DNA of 64,000 nt, taken from assembly GCF_030409835.1 (NCBI RefSeq), contig NZ_JAUFQO010000016.1:842263-906262 (forward strand), in the 5' to 3' direction. Shown here in pieces: positions 15,242 through 25,508 of the stretch. Source of the stretch: Lutimonas halocynthiae (GTDB lineage: Bacteria > Bacteroidota > Bacteroidia > Flavobacteriales > Flavobacteriaceae). Under the pieces are notes generated by a model. That model did no database searches. It had not been told where the DNA came from and saw only the letters and a program-made list of their open reading frames with translations. The stretch's first letter is position 1; every line of letters begins with the position of its first letter. A program made the position numbers and the translations under genes.

Positions 15242-15844
15242 ATGTCGATAGAGCGAAGAGTACAATTAGTAGAAACCCTTTTTTACCAATTGGAGCAGGA
15301 AAGCGCAGAATTTACAAAATCATCTGGGATCAGTTGTAATGCTGGATGTGGGAAATGTTGTACTTACGCTGATGTGGAAGCTTCTCCTTTAGAATTTTTA
15401 CCCTGGGCATTTCACTTGTATTTAAATGGAGAAGTAGAAAAAACGCTCCAGATACTTAATGAAACCAAAAGCCCAACCTGCATAATTTACAAACCTCTAT
15501 CAATCATTGATCATGGCAGATGCAGTAATTATAAATATAGGGGCTTAATCTGCCGTTTGTTTGGATTTGCAGCCAACACTGATAAATATGGAAAATTGAG
15601 ATTGGCTACTTGCAAAATTATAAAAGAAGGTCAGGCTGATCAATATAATACTACTGCGGAAGCCATTACAAATGGCTTATATGTGCCCGTTTTTACCGAA
15701 TACTATATGCAATTGAATCAAATAGATTTTCGCTTGGGCAACATCATATTACCCATTAACAAAGCGCTTAAAATGGCTTTGGAAGAAGTTTTACAATACT
15801 ATGCATACAGACCTTTTCCTGTTGTTGAAAAAAAGGTGATTTGA
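15242..15844 (+). CDS. YkgJ-family cysteine cluster protein
   Basis: A 200-residue protein with the CxxxCxxCC motif (CNAGCGKCC: Cys32, 36, 39, 40) and further cysteines in PTCIIY, GRCSNY, LICRLFGF and LATCKII, the pattern of the YkgJ/Fli-B-related cysteine cluster family (UPF0153). These are thought to bind zinc or an iron-sulphur cluster; the biochemical role is not established. It stands alone, 200 bases after the paralogue pair and 267 bases before the decarboxylase gene. The ATG at 15242 gives the usual family length. Confidence 0.82.
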   Translation: MSIERRVQLVETLFYQLEQESAEFTKSSGISCNAGCGKCCTYADVEASPLEFLPWAFHLYLNGEVEKTLQILNETKSPTCIIYKPLSIIDHGRCSNYKYRGLICRLFGFAANTDKYGKLRLATCKIIKEGQADQYNTTAEAITNGLYVPVFTEYYMQLNQIDFRLGNIILPINKALKMALEEVLQYYAYRPFPVVEKKVI

Positions 15845-16111
15845 ACAAATACTTTCATTTTATAAAATTTCCTTCTTGAAAATAAAAGGAAATAATGTAA
15901 ACTCAAATCTGCAACCCAAACCTCTTAAATTAATTCCGTCTACTCCTCCACTGACTCCATTTACTTTTTTTTACTTCTTATTTCTTGATTCACATATTTT
16001 CTAATTGCATACCACTGGAAGGTTTAATTTTTATTTGGTAAATTGATAGTTTAAACCAGAAAACTAACCTTATACCAAATAACTTGATAAGCAACAAGTA
16101 AATCTATCATA

Positions 16112-17608
16112 ATGACGAAAAAACGAGAAAATTCAATTGAAATTAATAAAACAGAATTTCAAAAAATTGGCTACCAGCTCATTGATACGATCTCTGATTT
16201 TTTTGATGAAATATCTGAAAAACCAGTCACAACAACTAAGTCTCCAAAAGAATTACAAAAAATATTGGGCAATTTATCATTGCCAGAAAATGGATTGCCT
16301 GCCGAAGAATTAATTTCTTCTACTTCAAAATTATTGTTTGACCATTCTTTGTTTAATGGCCATCCAAAGTTTTTTGGATTTATCACTTCATCAGGAGCGC
16401 CAATTGGTGTTTTAGCCGATTTATTAGCCTCGTCTGTTAACGCAAACGTAGGTGGGCAAATACTAAGCCCGATGGCTACAGAAATAGAAAAGCAAACTAC
16501 CCGGTGGTTGGCTGAATTTATTGGTGTCTCTCCAAACTATGGAGGCATTTTAGTTAGCGGCGGTAATATGGCGAATTTTACCGCTTTTTTAGCTGCAAGA
16601 ACTGCTAAGGCTCCTAAAAGCATTAAAGAAGAGGGGCTTTCAAACGCCTCAAACCAGCTCATCGCATATTGTTCAAAATCAACGCACACCTGGATTGATA
16701 AAGCGGCCATCTTATTTGGACATGGCGCCAATTCCATACGTTGGATACCAACTGATGCTTCTAACAAAATGGACAATCACATATTAGAGCAAACCATCAA
16801 AGATGATCTAGAACTAGGTCATCAACCCTTTATGGTAGTAGGTACTGCTGGAGATGTAAGTACAGGTGTTATTGATGATCTTGAAACCATTGCTAACATT
16901 TGTAAGACCTATGACTTATGGTTTCATATTGACGGTGCCTATGGTATTCCAGCTGCTGTAATCCCAGAGTTAAAAGACTTGTTCATAGGGATAAAAGAAG
17001 CTGACTCAATCGCTTTGGACCCTCATAAATGGCTTTATAGTCCGCTAGAGGCGGGTTGTACTTTGGTGAAAAACCCAAAGCATTTAATTGACACATATAG
17101 TTCACATCCTGAGTATTATAATTTCAGTTTAACTGAAGAAGGGGGATCTCTCAATTATTTTGAATATGGCCTTCAGAATTCACGTGGATTTAGAGCTTTA
17201 AAAGTATGGCTTGCCTTACAACAAATCGGAAGCAATGGCTATGCGAAACTTTTAAGAGAAGATATAGATTTATCAAAATATTTTTTTGAACTAGCTGAAA
17301 AGCACGAAGAGCTTGAGCCAATAACTCAAAATTTAAGTATCACGACACTTCGATATATCCCAACAAGTGTTGAAGAAAAGGGTGAAAAAAAAGAAGCTTA
17401 TTTAAACACTTTAAATGAAGCATTAGTGGATGTGCTACAAAAAGGAGGAGAAATGTTTTTATCAAATGCTATCGTTCAGAAAAAATATTGCTTGAGAACC
17501 TGTATTGTCAACTTTAGAACAACAAAAAAAGATATTTTATCGTGCATCGAAATAATCGTTAAAGAAGGTAGAAAAATGCATATAGAACTCCTCGACAAAC
17601 AGCAATAA
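16112..17608 (+). CDS. PLP-dependent amino-acid decarboxylase (group II)
   Basis: A 498-residue fold-type I PLP enzyme of the glutamate/aromatic-L-amino-acid/tyrosine decarboxylase group. Lys306 in ALDPHKWLYSP binds PLP, Asp274 in FHIDGAYG contacts the pyridine nitrogen and His192 in KSTHTWIDKAA stacks on the ring. The N-terminal part (FDHSLFNGHPKFFGFITSSG; LADLLASSVNANVGG) is the usual substrate-side region of aromatic decarboxylases. The substrate (aromatic amino acid, 2,4-diaminobutyrate or glutamate) cannot be fixed from motifs alone. A membrane-bound AraC regulator follows 26 bases later and may control it. Confidence 0.88.
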   Translation: MTKKRENSIEINKTEFQKIGYQLIDTISDFFDEISEKPVTTTKSPKELQKILGNLSLPENGLPAEELISSTSKLLFDHSLFNGHPKFFGFITSSGAPIGVLADLLASSVNANVGGQILSPMATEIEKQTTRWLAEFIGVSPNYGGILVSGGNMANFTAFLAARTAKAPKSIKEEGLSNASNQLIAYCSKSTHTWIDKAAILFGHGANSIRWIPTDASNKMDNHILEQTIKDDLELGHQPFMVVGTAGDVSTGVIDDLETIANICKTYDLWFHIDGAYGIPAAVIPELKDLFIGIKEADSIALDPHKWLYSPLEAGCTLVKNPKHLIDTYSSHPEYYNFSLTEEGGSLNYFEYGLQNSRGFRALKVWLALQQIGSNGYAKLLREDIDLSKYFFELAEKHEELEPITQNLSITTLRYIPTSVEEKGEKKEAYLNTLNEALVDVLQKGGEMFLSNAIVQKKYCLRTCIVNFRTTKKDILSCIEIIVKEGRKMHIELLDKQQ

Positions 17609-17634
17609 AAAAGAATAAAATCTTATTATTAATT

Positions 17635-18789
17635 ATGGATGTTGGTTATTTAAAAATATTAACTTCAATATTGTGTTTTCAATTCTTATTTGTTTCTCTC
17701 TTTCTGTTTCAGAATAAAAAGGGGAAATCCATAAGTAATAAACTTTTAGGAATCGTATTTCTGATGCTTTCAATAGCGGTCATTAGTATTTATATAATGG
17801 CATTTGGAGTAAAAATAAAAGTGCCTCAATTATTATTTCTTGACGACACATTTCTGCTGGCCTATGGCCCGTTGTTATTTATTTTTACACAATCCGTTAT
17901 TTTCAAAAATTATACTTTTAAACGAAAAGACCTCCTCCACTTTATTCCTTTTTTTGTTTTGATACTAGTATTTATCCTGATGCTATTCTTCATGGATACT
18001 GCCTCTTTTGATCAAACAACACTGTTAATGAAGAATCAAAACATTCCAATAATTTTTAGGATAGGCGAGCTCTCAATTTTGCTTCACATACTCTATTATT
18101 TATACAAATCAAAAACTGAAATTAAGAAGGTTCTGGGAAAAGCGATGGATTATTATTCCTCTTTTAATCAGGATAATTTTAAACTGCTTCAATTTATTCT
18201 AAATTGCTTTATTGGTCTTTTTTCTCTTGCGCTTGTTCATTCTTTTCTCCCTTTTGTGGGTATAAAAAGTGTGTTACTGATTACAATGCTTCTCATTGTT
18301 TTATTCATGTTATACTTCATTAATTCAGTACTGCTTAAAATGCTGAATCAATCGTCAAATGAAACCGGGGCCATGACACAGGCAAAATTCTCAGAAAAAG
18401 TTAAATATGCAGGGTCTAAACTTGAAGCACAAGATCTTACCCTATACAAAAACAAATTAGCAAAATACATGATGGATACTGAGAAGTATTTAGACAGTGA
18501 ATTAAATATTGTCGATTTATCCAAAGAATTAAACATTTCTTCAAAACTACTCTCTCAAGTAATTAACGAAGGTTATAATTGTAATTTTTTTGATTTTGTA
18601 AATAATTACAGAATCGATATGGCTACATCCCTATTTCGGAATCAAACGGATACAAAGTTGACGATTTCAGAAGTGATGTATGATTCGGGTTTCAATTCTA
18701 AATCTTCGTTCAATACAGCCTTTAAGAAATTCACCCAGAAAACCCCGACTCAATTCAAAAACGACCTAAAAAAGGGTTCGACTTCCTGA
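17635..18789 (+). CDS. AraC-family regulator with seven-helix membrane domain
   Basis: A 384-residue protein with about seven membrane segments in residues 1-240 and a cytoplasmic AraC DNA-binding domain at about 280-380. The two helix-turn-helix units are readable: LNIVDLSKELNISSKLLSQV, and LTISEVMYDSGFNSKSSFNT, followed by the FKKFTQKTPTQFKND end typical of AraC. This membrane-AraC layout is common in Bacteroidota. It lies 26 bases after the decarboxylase gene and 64 bases before the CPBP protease gene, so it may form one unit with either. The ligand sensed by the membrane part is unknown. Confidence 0.88.
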   Translation: MDVGYLKILTSILCFQFLFVSLFLFQNKKGKSISNKLLGIVFLMLSIAVISIYIMAFGVKIKVPQLLFLDDTFLLAYGPLLFIFTQSVIFKNYTFKRKDLLHFIPFFVLILVFILMLFFMDTASFDQTTLLMKNQNIPIIFRIGELSILLHILYYLYKSKTEIKKVLGKAMDYYSSFNQDNFKLLQFILNCFIGLFSLALVHSFLPFVGIKSVLLITMLLIVLFMLYFINSVLLKMLNQSSNETGAMTQAKFSEKVKYAGSKLEAQDLTLYKNKLAKYMMDTEKYLDSELNIVDLSKELNISSKLLSQVINEGYNCNFFDFVNNYRIDMATSLFRNQTDTKLTISEVMYDSGFNSKSSFNTAFKKFTQKTPTQFKNDLKKGSTS

Positions 18790-18853
18790 ATTCAAACCAT
18801 TACAAGTATCGATTGTTCTACTATTGTATTGTTAATTTTAAAACCCTAATGAT

Positions 18854-19603
18854 ATGTCAATAGATCAAAAAGTACTTCCCTCCTATGCTGAAAGACTTGG
18901 CCAGGCACTTAATTCAAATAAGTTCATCAAACTAGCTGAAATAATATTTATTTTTCTTGTTGCTGCAGGAATCATTATAATTTTCCTCTCTGATCAGCCC
19001 GAAGATTTGTTATATAATCAAGTGGTTATATCGTGTGCCAATATCATCATGCTCATACTGGTCTTTACAGGTGTAAAACTAAGAGGTGAAAGTCTGAGCC
19101 AATTTGGATTAAGCTTCAAAAGATTCAATTTGAAATTCGCTTTAAAAACTTTTTTGCAATCTCTTATCGTATTTGTTCTGGCAACGGGAGCTTTTATATT
19201 AGCCTCAATTATTATGGCCAATATTACTGGAATCCCTGAGACTAGTGACATGAGTGCTTATAACTATATAAAAGGCAACTTTGGCATGCTTACACTGAGC
19301 TTGATAAGCGTCTATATCGTTTCTTCTTTCGGAGAAGAAATCGTTTATCGTGCCTTCTTGATAAATCGAATCTCAGAATTGACATCTAAGTCTAGATCGA
19401 ATCTCATTATAGCCGTTCTTATCAGTTCGATAATCTTTGGACTGGCTCATTATAGCTGGGGCCTTATGGGCATCATTCAAACTACTTTTATGGGATTGGC
19501 TTTGGGTTTCTCCTACCTATACCTCAAAAGAAAGATATGGGTGTTAATCATTGCCCATGCTTATATGGATACGATATTGATGGTGCAGTTGTATTTGGCC
19601 TAA
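18854..19603 (+). CDS. CPBP-family intramembrane metalloprotease
   Basis: A 249-residue polytopic protein of the Rce1/CPBP (Abi) type. The catalytic signature is EEIVYR (Glu161, Glu162, Arg166), with His199 in FGLAHYSWG and His235 in IIAHAYMDT completing the metal site. About six to seven membrane segments surround these motifs. In bacteria such proteases act on unknown peptides, sometimes bacteriocin immunity or signalling substrates; no neighbouring peptide gene is seen. The start at 18854 gives a short cytoplasmic N-terminus before the first membrane helix. Confidence 0.88.
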   Translation: MSIDQKVLPSYAERLGQALNSNKFIKLAEIIFIFLVAAGIIIIFLSDQPEDLLYNQVVISCANIIMLILVFTGVKLRGESLSQFGLSFKRFNLKFALKTFLQSLIVFVLATGAFILASIIMANITGIPETSDMSAYNYIKGNFGMLTLSLISVYIVSSFGEEIVYRAFLINRISELTSKSRSNLIIAVLISSIIFGLAHYSWGLMGIIQTTFMGLALGFSYLYLKRKIWVLIIAHAYMDTILMVQLYLA

Positions 19604-19705
19604 ATAAATGTGATTTCTAAGGTGTAACTCAATCTATCAAGTGCCTTTTTCAGATATAATATTCCTGCCATCCTTTAATTAAAATCCCTTAAATCATCGT
19701 ACATT

Positions 19706-19713
19706 TATATTTG
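19706..19713 (+). promoter_or_regulatory. -7 promoter element (TATATTTG)
   Basis: TATATTTG fits TAnnTTTG of Bacteroidota promoters and lies 135 bases before the envelope-protein gene at 19848. No clear -33 TTTG is seen at the right distance, so it is a moderate call. Confidence 0.4.
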
Positions 19714-19847
19714 CAGAAGAAATGTAGGTCTAATTTAGAACCTATTATTTTAGTTTATCCTAAGAGATGAAACACACGATACGAAAAGTAAGAAAGTAAT
19801 AATTTCTCTTTAAAGTAAACTTGCATTAACTAGAATTTAAACCTTCT

Positions 19848-21473
19848 ATGAAGAAATATTTTATTCGAATAGTAATAGTGCTTGGCCTTTTATTTTTGAT
19901 TTTAAAGGGAATAGAAATGGTGTTAGAAGCCACCTTCCAGGCCAAAATAAATGCTAACCCTGATCGAGCCTATAATATTACTTATGAAGATTTTGATTTT
20001 CATACCTTTTTTAAAGGAGTTACGCTGGATGAAGTTAGAATTCAACCCCTAAATGAGACCGGAGGAACAGTTATAACCGGAAATGTTGACTATGCTACTT
20101 TAAAAGGTTTGGTTTGGATAGAATTATTGTTTGGTAAACGATTGAGCATCAGAGAAATTTCATTTGAACAGCCGGTATTTGAGGTCACTTTAAGTAATGA
20201 CACCGTTAAAAAAACTAGTGGAAAAGGAATACAAGCGATGTTTGGTGATATTCTTTCGCGTGCTAAACTTAGTAGTTTTAGTATTCGAAATGGCTCCGTA
20301 ATACTGAAAGAACCCGAAAGCGGCACTATAAAAGGTCAGATCAAGAAAGTGAATATACAGGCTGATGAAATAGAAACTGACTCTATCCGTTTGAAAAATA
20401 TCATACCTTTTTTAATGGGCAACCTCATTGTTGACATTGAGGATGTCAATTATGATCTTAACGAATACACCCATCTTAGTTTGGGTAGCATTGAATATAA
20501 TCTACAACGTAAAGAGATGTTACTTGAAGATATTTCTCTGGGCTATAGTATTGACTGGGTTGAGGTAAGTAATCGTTTAGGTATTCAGAATGACGTTATT
20601 GAATTTGATATTAAATCCTTAGCCATTCATCAACTTGAACCTTCTAAAAAGTTTTATACTGATTTGGATATTAAGGCACTTAGTATTGGTCTTGATAGTT
20701 TGCATATCAAACTTCAAAGGAATAAGAATCTTACAAGACCCCCTGATGTGGCTAAACCCATGTTTAAAGAAATGGTTGACGCTATACCAATAGCACTTGA
20801 TATAGATTCTGTTCACATAACAAATTCTTCAGTGACTTACAGTGAACTCGGGGTCAAAAAGGAAAATTCGGGAACGATTGAAATCAATCAAATCAATGGA
20901 AATATTGCAGGAGTTACCAATATCCCTGAACTACAACAAGAATTGGGTGATCTAAAAGCAAAACTTACAGCAAGTTTTGGAGGTCATGCCGCGATATATT
21001 TTGACTTGCTTGTACCCTATCATGGAGAATCTTTCAACTTGGATATTGAAATGGGAGGCATGGAACTTACAAAACTTAATCCCATCTTAACTCCTTTGGC
21101 AGGTGTTGAAATCAAGTCCGGACAATTGACCAGCCTAAAATATCATATGAGTGCCTCGAGAGTCAACTCACAAAATAAATTGATTTTTGATTATAACGAC
21201 CTTCATATGAACATGCTCAAAGAAACAAAGGACCATACCGAGAGAAAACGACTCTTTTTATCAGCAGTAGCCAATGCAGCGATACGAAATAATAATATGC
21301 CTGATCAGGAAAAATACCTGACAGCTGAATACCAATCGGAACGAAATATCTACCGATCACCCGTAAATTATATTATTCAAGGTTTAGTTCAGGGTATCAT
21401 TCGAATCGTACCTGGGAAAAACGTGCAGAAAGCTTTAACCAAAGAGAAGAAAAAGAAAAAGAAAAAAAATTAA
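19848..21473 (+). CDS. Large envelope protein, AsmA-like
   Basis: A 541-residue protein with one N-terminal membrane anchor (IVIVLGLLFLILKGIEMVL, residues about 8-26) and a long beta-rich periplasmic part with repeated patterns (SFSIRNGSVILKEPESGTIK; DSVHITNSSVTYSELGVKK) as in AsmA/DUF748-type proteins that span the periplasm. It ends in a lysine-rich tail (KEKKKKKKKN). AsmA-like proteins are linked to lipid transport or outer-membrane assembly; a specific role cannot be given. It converges with norD, with 23 bases between the stops. Confidence 0.6.
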   Translation: MKKYFIRIVIVLGLLFLILKGIEMVLEATFQAKINANPDRAYNITYEDFDFHTFFKGVTLDEVRIQPLNETGGTVITGNVDYATLKGLVWIELLFGKRLSIREISFEQPVFEVTLSNDTVKKTSGKGIQAMFGDILSRAKLSSFSIRNGSVILKEPESGTIKGQIKKVNIQADEIETDSIRLKNIIPFLMGNLIVDIEDVNYDLNEYTHLSLGSIEYNLQRKEMLLEDISLGYSIDWVEVSNRLGIQNDVIEFDIKSLAIHQLEPSKKFYTDLDIKALSIGLDSLHIKLQRNKNLTRPPDVAKPMFKEMVDAIPIALDIDSVHITNSSVTYSELGVKKENSGTIEINQINGNIAGVTNIPELQQELGDLKAKLTASFGGHAAIYFDLLVPYHGESFNLDIEMGGMELTKLNPILTPLAGVEIKSGQLTSLKYHMSASRVNSQNKLIFDYNDLHMNMLKETKDHTERKRLFLSAVANAAIRNNNMPDQEKYLTAEYQSERNIYRSPVNYIIQGLVQGIIRIVPGKNVQKALTKEKKKKKKKN

Positions 21474-21496
21474 GTTTTCCGAATTCGGAATCTAGA

Positions 21497-23266
21497 CTAA
21501 CTTTGATGCTTTATTTTTTCATATAACTTTACAAGCGCATGCAATAATTCAACAGGTTTCGTTAAAATTTGATAATGATTTGAACCAAACATCTGAGGTA
21601 AATAATACTTGGCCTGGGCCTCTATGGCTAAGGCGTATGAGTTAATCTGTTTCTCGTTGAGTTCTCTTATGGCCTGTTTTACATCATTAATTCCATATTT
21701 ACCTTCATATCTATCATAGTCATTTGGTTTCCCATCTGAGATGAGAATCACCCATTTATTCTTTGTACTTCTTTGATCTAATAGGTGGCCTGAATGCCTG
21801 AGTGCTGCTCCTATTCTTGTATATCCGCTAGGCTGAATTCCACCGATTTTATACTTGGCCTTATTCCACGGATCATCAAAACCTTTCAAACTGATATAAG
21901 AAGAGTGATTTCTTGTTTTTGAATAAAAAGCATCAATCGAAAAATCTATATTAAACTCATTTAAAATTTCACCAAAAAGTATGGAAACCTGTTTTTCAAC
22001 ATCGATCACCCTGCTTCCTGCTGCATAGGCATCACTTGACAAACTCACATCAAGGAGCAATAAAATAGATAAATCCTTTTCCTTTTTACGTCTTGATAAA
22101 TAAATCTTATCTGACGGAGTATGCCTTGAATTGACATCAACAAACAAATCTGTAATCGCATCCAAATCAAACTCATCTCCTTCTGATTGTCTTCTTTGCT
22201 GTTGAAATTTATTATTTACTGAAGTCAGCATTTTTCGAAGCCCATTCAAAGTCGCAGCGTTCTGCCCTATCGTTTTTTTGTAGAAATCAAGATTAGAATT
22301 ATCTAACGTTTTCGGGTATACTTTACAAAAATTCTCTTTGTAAGCTCTTTTGGCATAATCCCACTCATCGTATAAAATATGATAATCATGTTGCTTGGCA
22401 TCAGCGCTTTCGGCTATGGTAGTATTTTCCACAAAATCAGCCTGATATACTGAATGAACCGGGTCATCAACTCTCACCGTGTATTTCATGTTCAATTCTT
22501 CAAGTGCATTCTCGTGATCCTGAAGATCATCATCCCCATCCATATCTCGAAAATTGCCTCCAAATTCATCTGCAGTTTCTACTTTTTCAAACTGATGCTG
22601 CAGTACCGCATCATCTAATTGCTGTTGATCAAGTTGAACAGAAATTATTTCCTCTACTGCTTTTGCTTTCAGCACTGTTTTAGGTTCATTCCCATCAGCC
22701 GTTTTGGTTTTCGTATTGAAATTTTCCAGTGAATCTTGAGATGGTTCATCCTTACTATTTTGCATCCATTTGCCAAAGACCATACTATAGTCAGATTTAG
22801 CAACTGACTGTTCTTTATTCTGATATAATAAAATAATTTTCTGATAATAATCTTTAGCGACAGGAAATTGTTCAAATAATTCCTTTAAAACCACTTCGGA
22901 GCTTTCTTCTGCTTTTAATCGTGATTCAGACAGAGAGTGGTCAATTGAATCAGACCAATTCAAATTCATGTTTTTCTGAACCGAAAGATATAAGATCCGG
23001 AATAAATAAAAAGAGATGTTTTCTTTGTTCGTAGGAAATGAAGAAAAAACAGATGGTAAAAAAAAGTTATTGTTTTTATATCCGCCTTCCTTTTCTGCTT
23101 CAAAAAGCTCAATGGGTTCTCCTGTAATGGCTCTTGCGAATAGTACCAATCGGGGCTTAACATCATTTAATCTCGCCGCATGGGAAATATTAGCTTCCTT
23201 CTTTTTACTTCTTCGCTTAAAAAAATGAGCAAATTTAGTAAAGATATATTCATCCGGCTCGAACAT
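21497..23266 (-). CDS. norD: NorD-like von Willebrand A domain protein (NO reductase activation)
   Basis: A 589-residue soluble protein, last gene of the nor operon. The N-terminal 400 residues are poorly conserved and acidic. The C-terminal von Willebrand A domain begins at about residue 400 with the MIDAS motif LLLLDVSLSSD, followed by a Thr/Ser site in GYTRIGAALRH and the ISDGKPNDYD strand. NorD works with the MoxR-type ATPase NorQ to insert the non-haem iron (FeB) into NorB. It lies 33 bases after norQ. The order norC-norB-norQ-norD matches denitrifiers, so the call is strong. Confidence 0.88.
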   Translation of the reverse strand: MFEPDEYIFTKFAHFFKRRSKKKEANISHAARLNDVKPRLVLFARAITGEPIELFEAEKEGGYKNNNFFLPSVFSSFPTNKENISFYLFRILYLSVQKNMNLNWSDSIDHSLSESRLKAEESSEVVLKELFEQFPVAKDYYQKIILLYQNKEQSVAKSDYSMVFGKWMQNSKDEPSQDSLENFNTKTKTADGNEPKTVLKAKAVEEIISVQLDQQQLDDAVLQHQFEKVETADEFGGNFRDMDGDDDLQDHENALEELNMKYTVRVDDPVHSVYQADFVENTTIAESADAKQHDYHILYDEWDYAKRAYKENFCKVYPKTLDNSNLDFYKKTIGQNAATLNGLRKMLTSVNNKFQQQRRQSEGDEFDLDAITDLFVDVNSRHTPSDKIYLSRRKKEKDLSILLLLDVSLSSDAYAAGSRVIDVEKQVSILFGEILNEFNIDFSIDAFYSKTRNHSSYISLKGFDDPWNKAKYKIGGIQPSGYTRIGAALRHSGHLLDQRSTKNKWVILISDGKPNDYDRYEGKYGINDVKQAIRELNEKQINSYALAIEAQAKYYLPQMFGSNHYQILTKPVELLHALVKLYEKIKHQS

Positions 23267-23299
23267 TCAATCAAAGAATTTTTGCAAGGTTAATATTCC

Positions 23300-24154
23300 T
23301 TATATCATTAAATCACAGAGATCCTTCAAGGCATTAACGGTCTCAATATCATCAGTTAAAGGCTCTACAATAGCAGCATGCACCGCAATGCGCTTTGGCA
23401 AACCAGTATGGATCAGTTTAGCGGCATCTACCAACAACCTGGTAGACACAGTTTCTGTCAAGCCTAATTCAGTAAGGTTTCTAATTTTTACCGCTATATT
23501 CACTAGTTTTTTAGCCAATCCAAGTTCAATCTCTGTTTCATTAACCAAAATTTCAGCTTCAAACTTAGGATCAGGATAATCAAACGAAATGCCAACAAAT
23601 CGCTGTCTTGTAGAAGGTTTTAACTCTTTGAATCCTCTTTGATATCCTGGATTAAATGAAGCAACGAGCATAAAGTCTTCATGAGCTTTTACTGTTTCTC
23701 CTAATTTGTCAATATAGAGCTCTTTTCTATGGTCAGTCAATGAATGTACTGCCACAACAACATCAGGCCTTGCCTCGGCAATTTCATCGAGATAAATAAT
23801 GGCTCCTTCCTTTGCTGCCCTTGTTAAAGGGCCATCAATCCATATGGTTTCAGCCCCTTTTATAATATACCTGCCAATCAGATCTGTTGATGACGTTTCT
23901 TCGTGACAGGATATTGTGATGAGAGGCTTATTCAATTCGTGTGACATAAACTCAATAAAACGAGTTTTACCGGTTCCGGTAGGTCCTTTTAACAGCACCG
24001 GCAATCGATTTTTAAAAGCGTGTTCAAAAACAATAATCTCTTTGGCAGTAGCCTTATAATATGGCTTCTTAACTACCTCTATACTTTTTGAAGGATTAAC
24101 TTCAACGCTTTTTACATTGCTATCCATTTCATTTTGTTTTAATGTCAATGTCAT
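23300..24154 (-). CDS. norQ: NorQ/CbbQ-family MoxR AAA+ ATPase
   Basis: A 284-residue MoxR-type AAA+ ATPase. Walker A is GPTGTGKTRF near residue 56-65; Walker B is IIYLDEIAEA; sensor residues lie in MLVASFNPGYQ and the arginine-bearing stretch STRQRFVG. It should hydrolyse ATP to remodel NorB with NorD. Only two bases separate it from norB, so they are co-translated. Its size matches NorQ (about 260-290 residues), and the GYQRGFKELKPSTRQRF segment is characteristic of the NorQ/CbbQ branch. Confidence 0.92.
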   Translation of the reverse strand: MTLTLKQNEMDSNVKSVEVNPSKSIEVVKKPYYKATAKEIIVFEHAFKNRLPVLLKGPTGTGKTRFIEFMSHELNKPLITISCHEETSSTDLIGRYIIKGAETIWIDGPLTRAAKEGAIIYLDEIAEARPDVVVAVHSLTDHRKELYIDKLGETVKAHEDFMLVASFNPGYQRGFKELKPSTRQRFVGISFDYPDPKFEAEILVNETEIELGLAKKLVNIAVKIRNLTELGLTETVSTRLLVDAAKLIHTGLPKRIAVHAAIVEPLTDDIETVNALKDLCDLMI

Positions 24155-24156
24155 GC

Positions 24157-25497
24157 TTATAAATCCCCTTCTTCTAAGGCCTCATCAGTGGGCAATCCAT
24201 GTTTATAGAAATCTACTATATAAAAGGCAATTCCCAGCGTAAATAAAGTAGCACATAAGATCAATACCACAAAATGAATACTGATTTCATTTTGAACAGC
24301 CATAAAATCCATTTTGAACTTTCTTTCAAGATATACTTGTGCTACTCCGGCAACTCCAAAGGCAACGGTCATACCTACCATTCCTATATTAGCGCACCAA
24401 AATGCAGCCCTACCTATAGAACTTTCATATAATTTTCTACCAGTCATATTAGGCAGACTATAACTTATAATCGCAATGACGATCATACCATATGCTCCCC
24501 AGAACGCAAGGTGTCCGTGCATTGCCGTAACTAAAGTTCCGTGAGTATATAAGTTAGTTTGCGGTAAAGTATGCGCAAATCCTAAAAGTCCTGCCCCAAC
24601 AAAAGACACTATGGCAGCACCTAAAGTCCAGTATAATGCTAATTTATTGGGATGCTTTTTTTCGCCCTTACGATACATGTTCACAGCAAACAATGCCATC
24701 GCTAAAAATGCCAAAGGTTCTAAGGCTGAAAATATTCCTCCAACAATAATCCATATTTTATTGACACCTATATAATAGTAATGATGCCCTGTTCCTAAAA
24801 CTCCCGATAAAAATGTAAGACCAACAATTACGTACAACCATTTTTCAATAACCTCTCTGTCTACACCTGTTAATTTGATCAATAAGAACGACAAGATTCC
24901 TCCCATAATCAATTCCCATACTCCTTCAACCCACAAGTGAACTACCCACCAGCGGAAAAAAGAATCCATTACCTGGCTGTCAAATGGCAGCATTCCTGGC
25001 AAATATAAAAGGGCTGCAAAAAGTAAACCCATAGAAAGTACCAAGGCAGTGGTAGTTTGTCTTTTCCCTTTAAATAGTGTGGTTAGAATCAACCCGAGAA
25101 AAAGCAATACATTAACCACAACAAGATAATCCAAAGGTCTTGGAATTTCTAAAAACTTTCGCCCCTCCCAGATATTAAAATGAAAACCTATAATCGCAGC
25201 AACTCCAACAAGTGCTAATGAGATTAATTGTACATAGGCCAGTTTCACGTTCACTAATTCGCGTTGTGCTTCTTCTGGTATGATATAATATGCGGCTCCC
25301 ATAAAACCTGAAAGCAGCCAAACAACTAATAAATTCGTATGGACAGCTCTGGCTGTATTAAAAGGTATAAACTCGTGTAGATTATCAAAACCTATACGGG
25401 CAAATCCCATAATAAATCCATAAGTAATCTGTAATGTAAGAAGCAACATTGATAAGGCAAAAAACCAATATGCCACTTTTTGTGATTTGTATTTCAT
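24157..25497 (-). CDS. norB: Nitric oxide reductase large subunit (cytochrome-c type)
   Basis: A 446-residue, twelve-helix member of the haem-copper oxidase superfamily that reduces NO to N2O. The ligands are visible: His53 (ARAVHTNL) and His329 (MHGHLAFWG) for low-spin haem b, His327 for haem b3, and His187, His238 and His239 (VVHLWVEG; TGHHYYYIG) for FeB. The glutamates Glu191, Glu195 and Glu260 that mark NO reductases are all present, and the quinol-oxidising N-terminal extension of qNor is absent, so this is the cNor form. NorC is encoded 11 bases upstream. NO reductase with its assembly genes suggests at least partial denitrification or NO defence. Confidence 0.95.
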   Translation of the reverse strand: MKYKSQKVAYWFFALSMLLLTLQITYGFIMGFARIGFDNLHEFIPFNTARAVHTNLLVVWLLSGFMGAAYYIIPEEAQRELVNVKLAYVQLISLALVGVAAIIGFHFNIWEGRKFLEIPRPLDYLVVVNVLLFLGLILTTLFKGKRQTTTALVLSMGLLFAALLYLPGMLPFDSQVMDSFFRWWVVHLWVEGVWELIMGGILSFLLIKLTGVDREVIEKWLYVIVGLTFLSGVLGTGHHYYYIGVNKIWIIVGGIFSALEPLAFLAMALFAVNMYRKGEKKHPNKLALYWTLGAAIVSFVGAGLLGFAHTLPQTNLYTHGTLVTAMHGHLAFWGAYGMIVIAIISYSLPNMTGRKLYESSIGRAAFWCANIGMVGMTVAFGVAGVAQVYLERKFKMDFMAVQNEISIHFVVLILCATLFTLGIAFYIVDFYKHGLPTDEALEEGDL

Positions 25498-25508
25498 GAT
25501 ATTTTAAT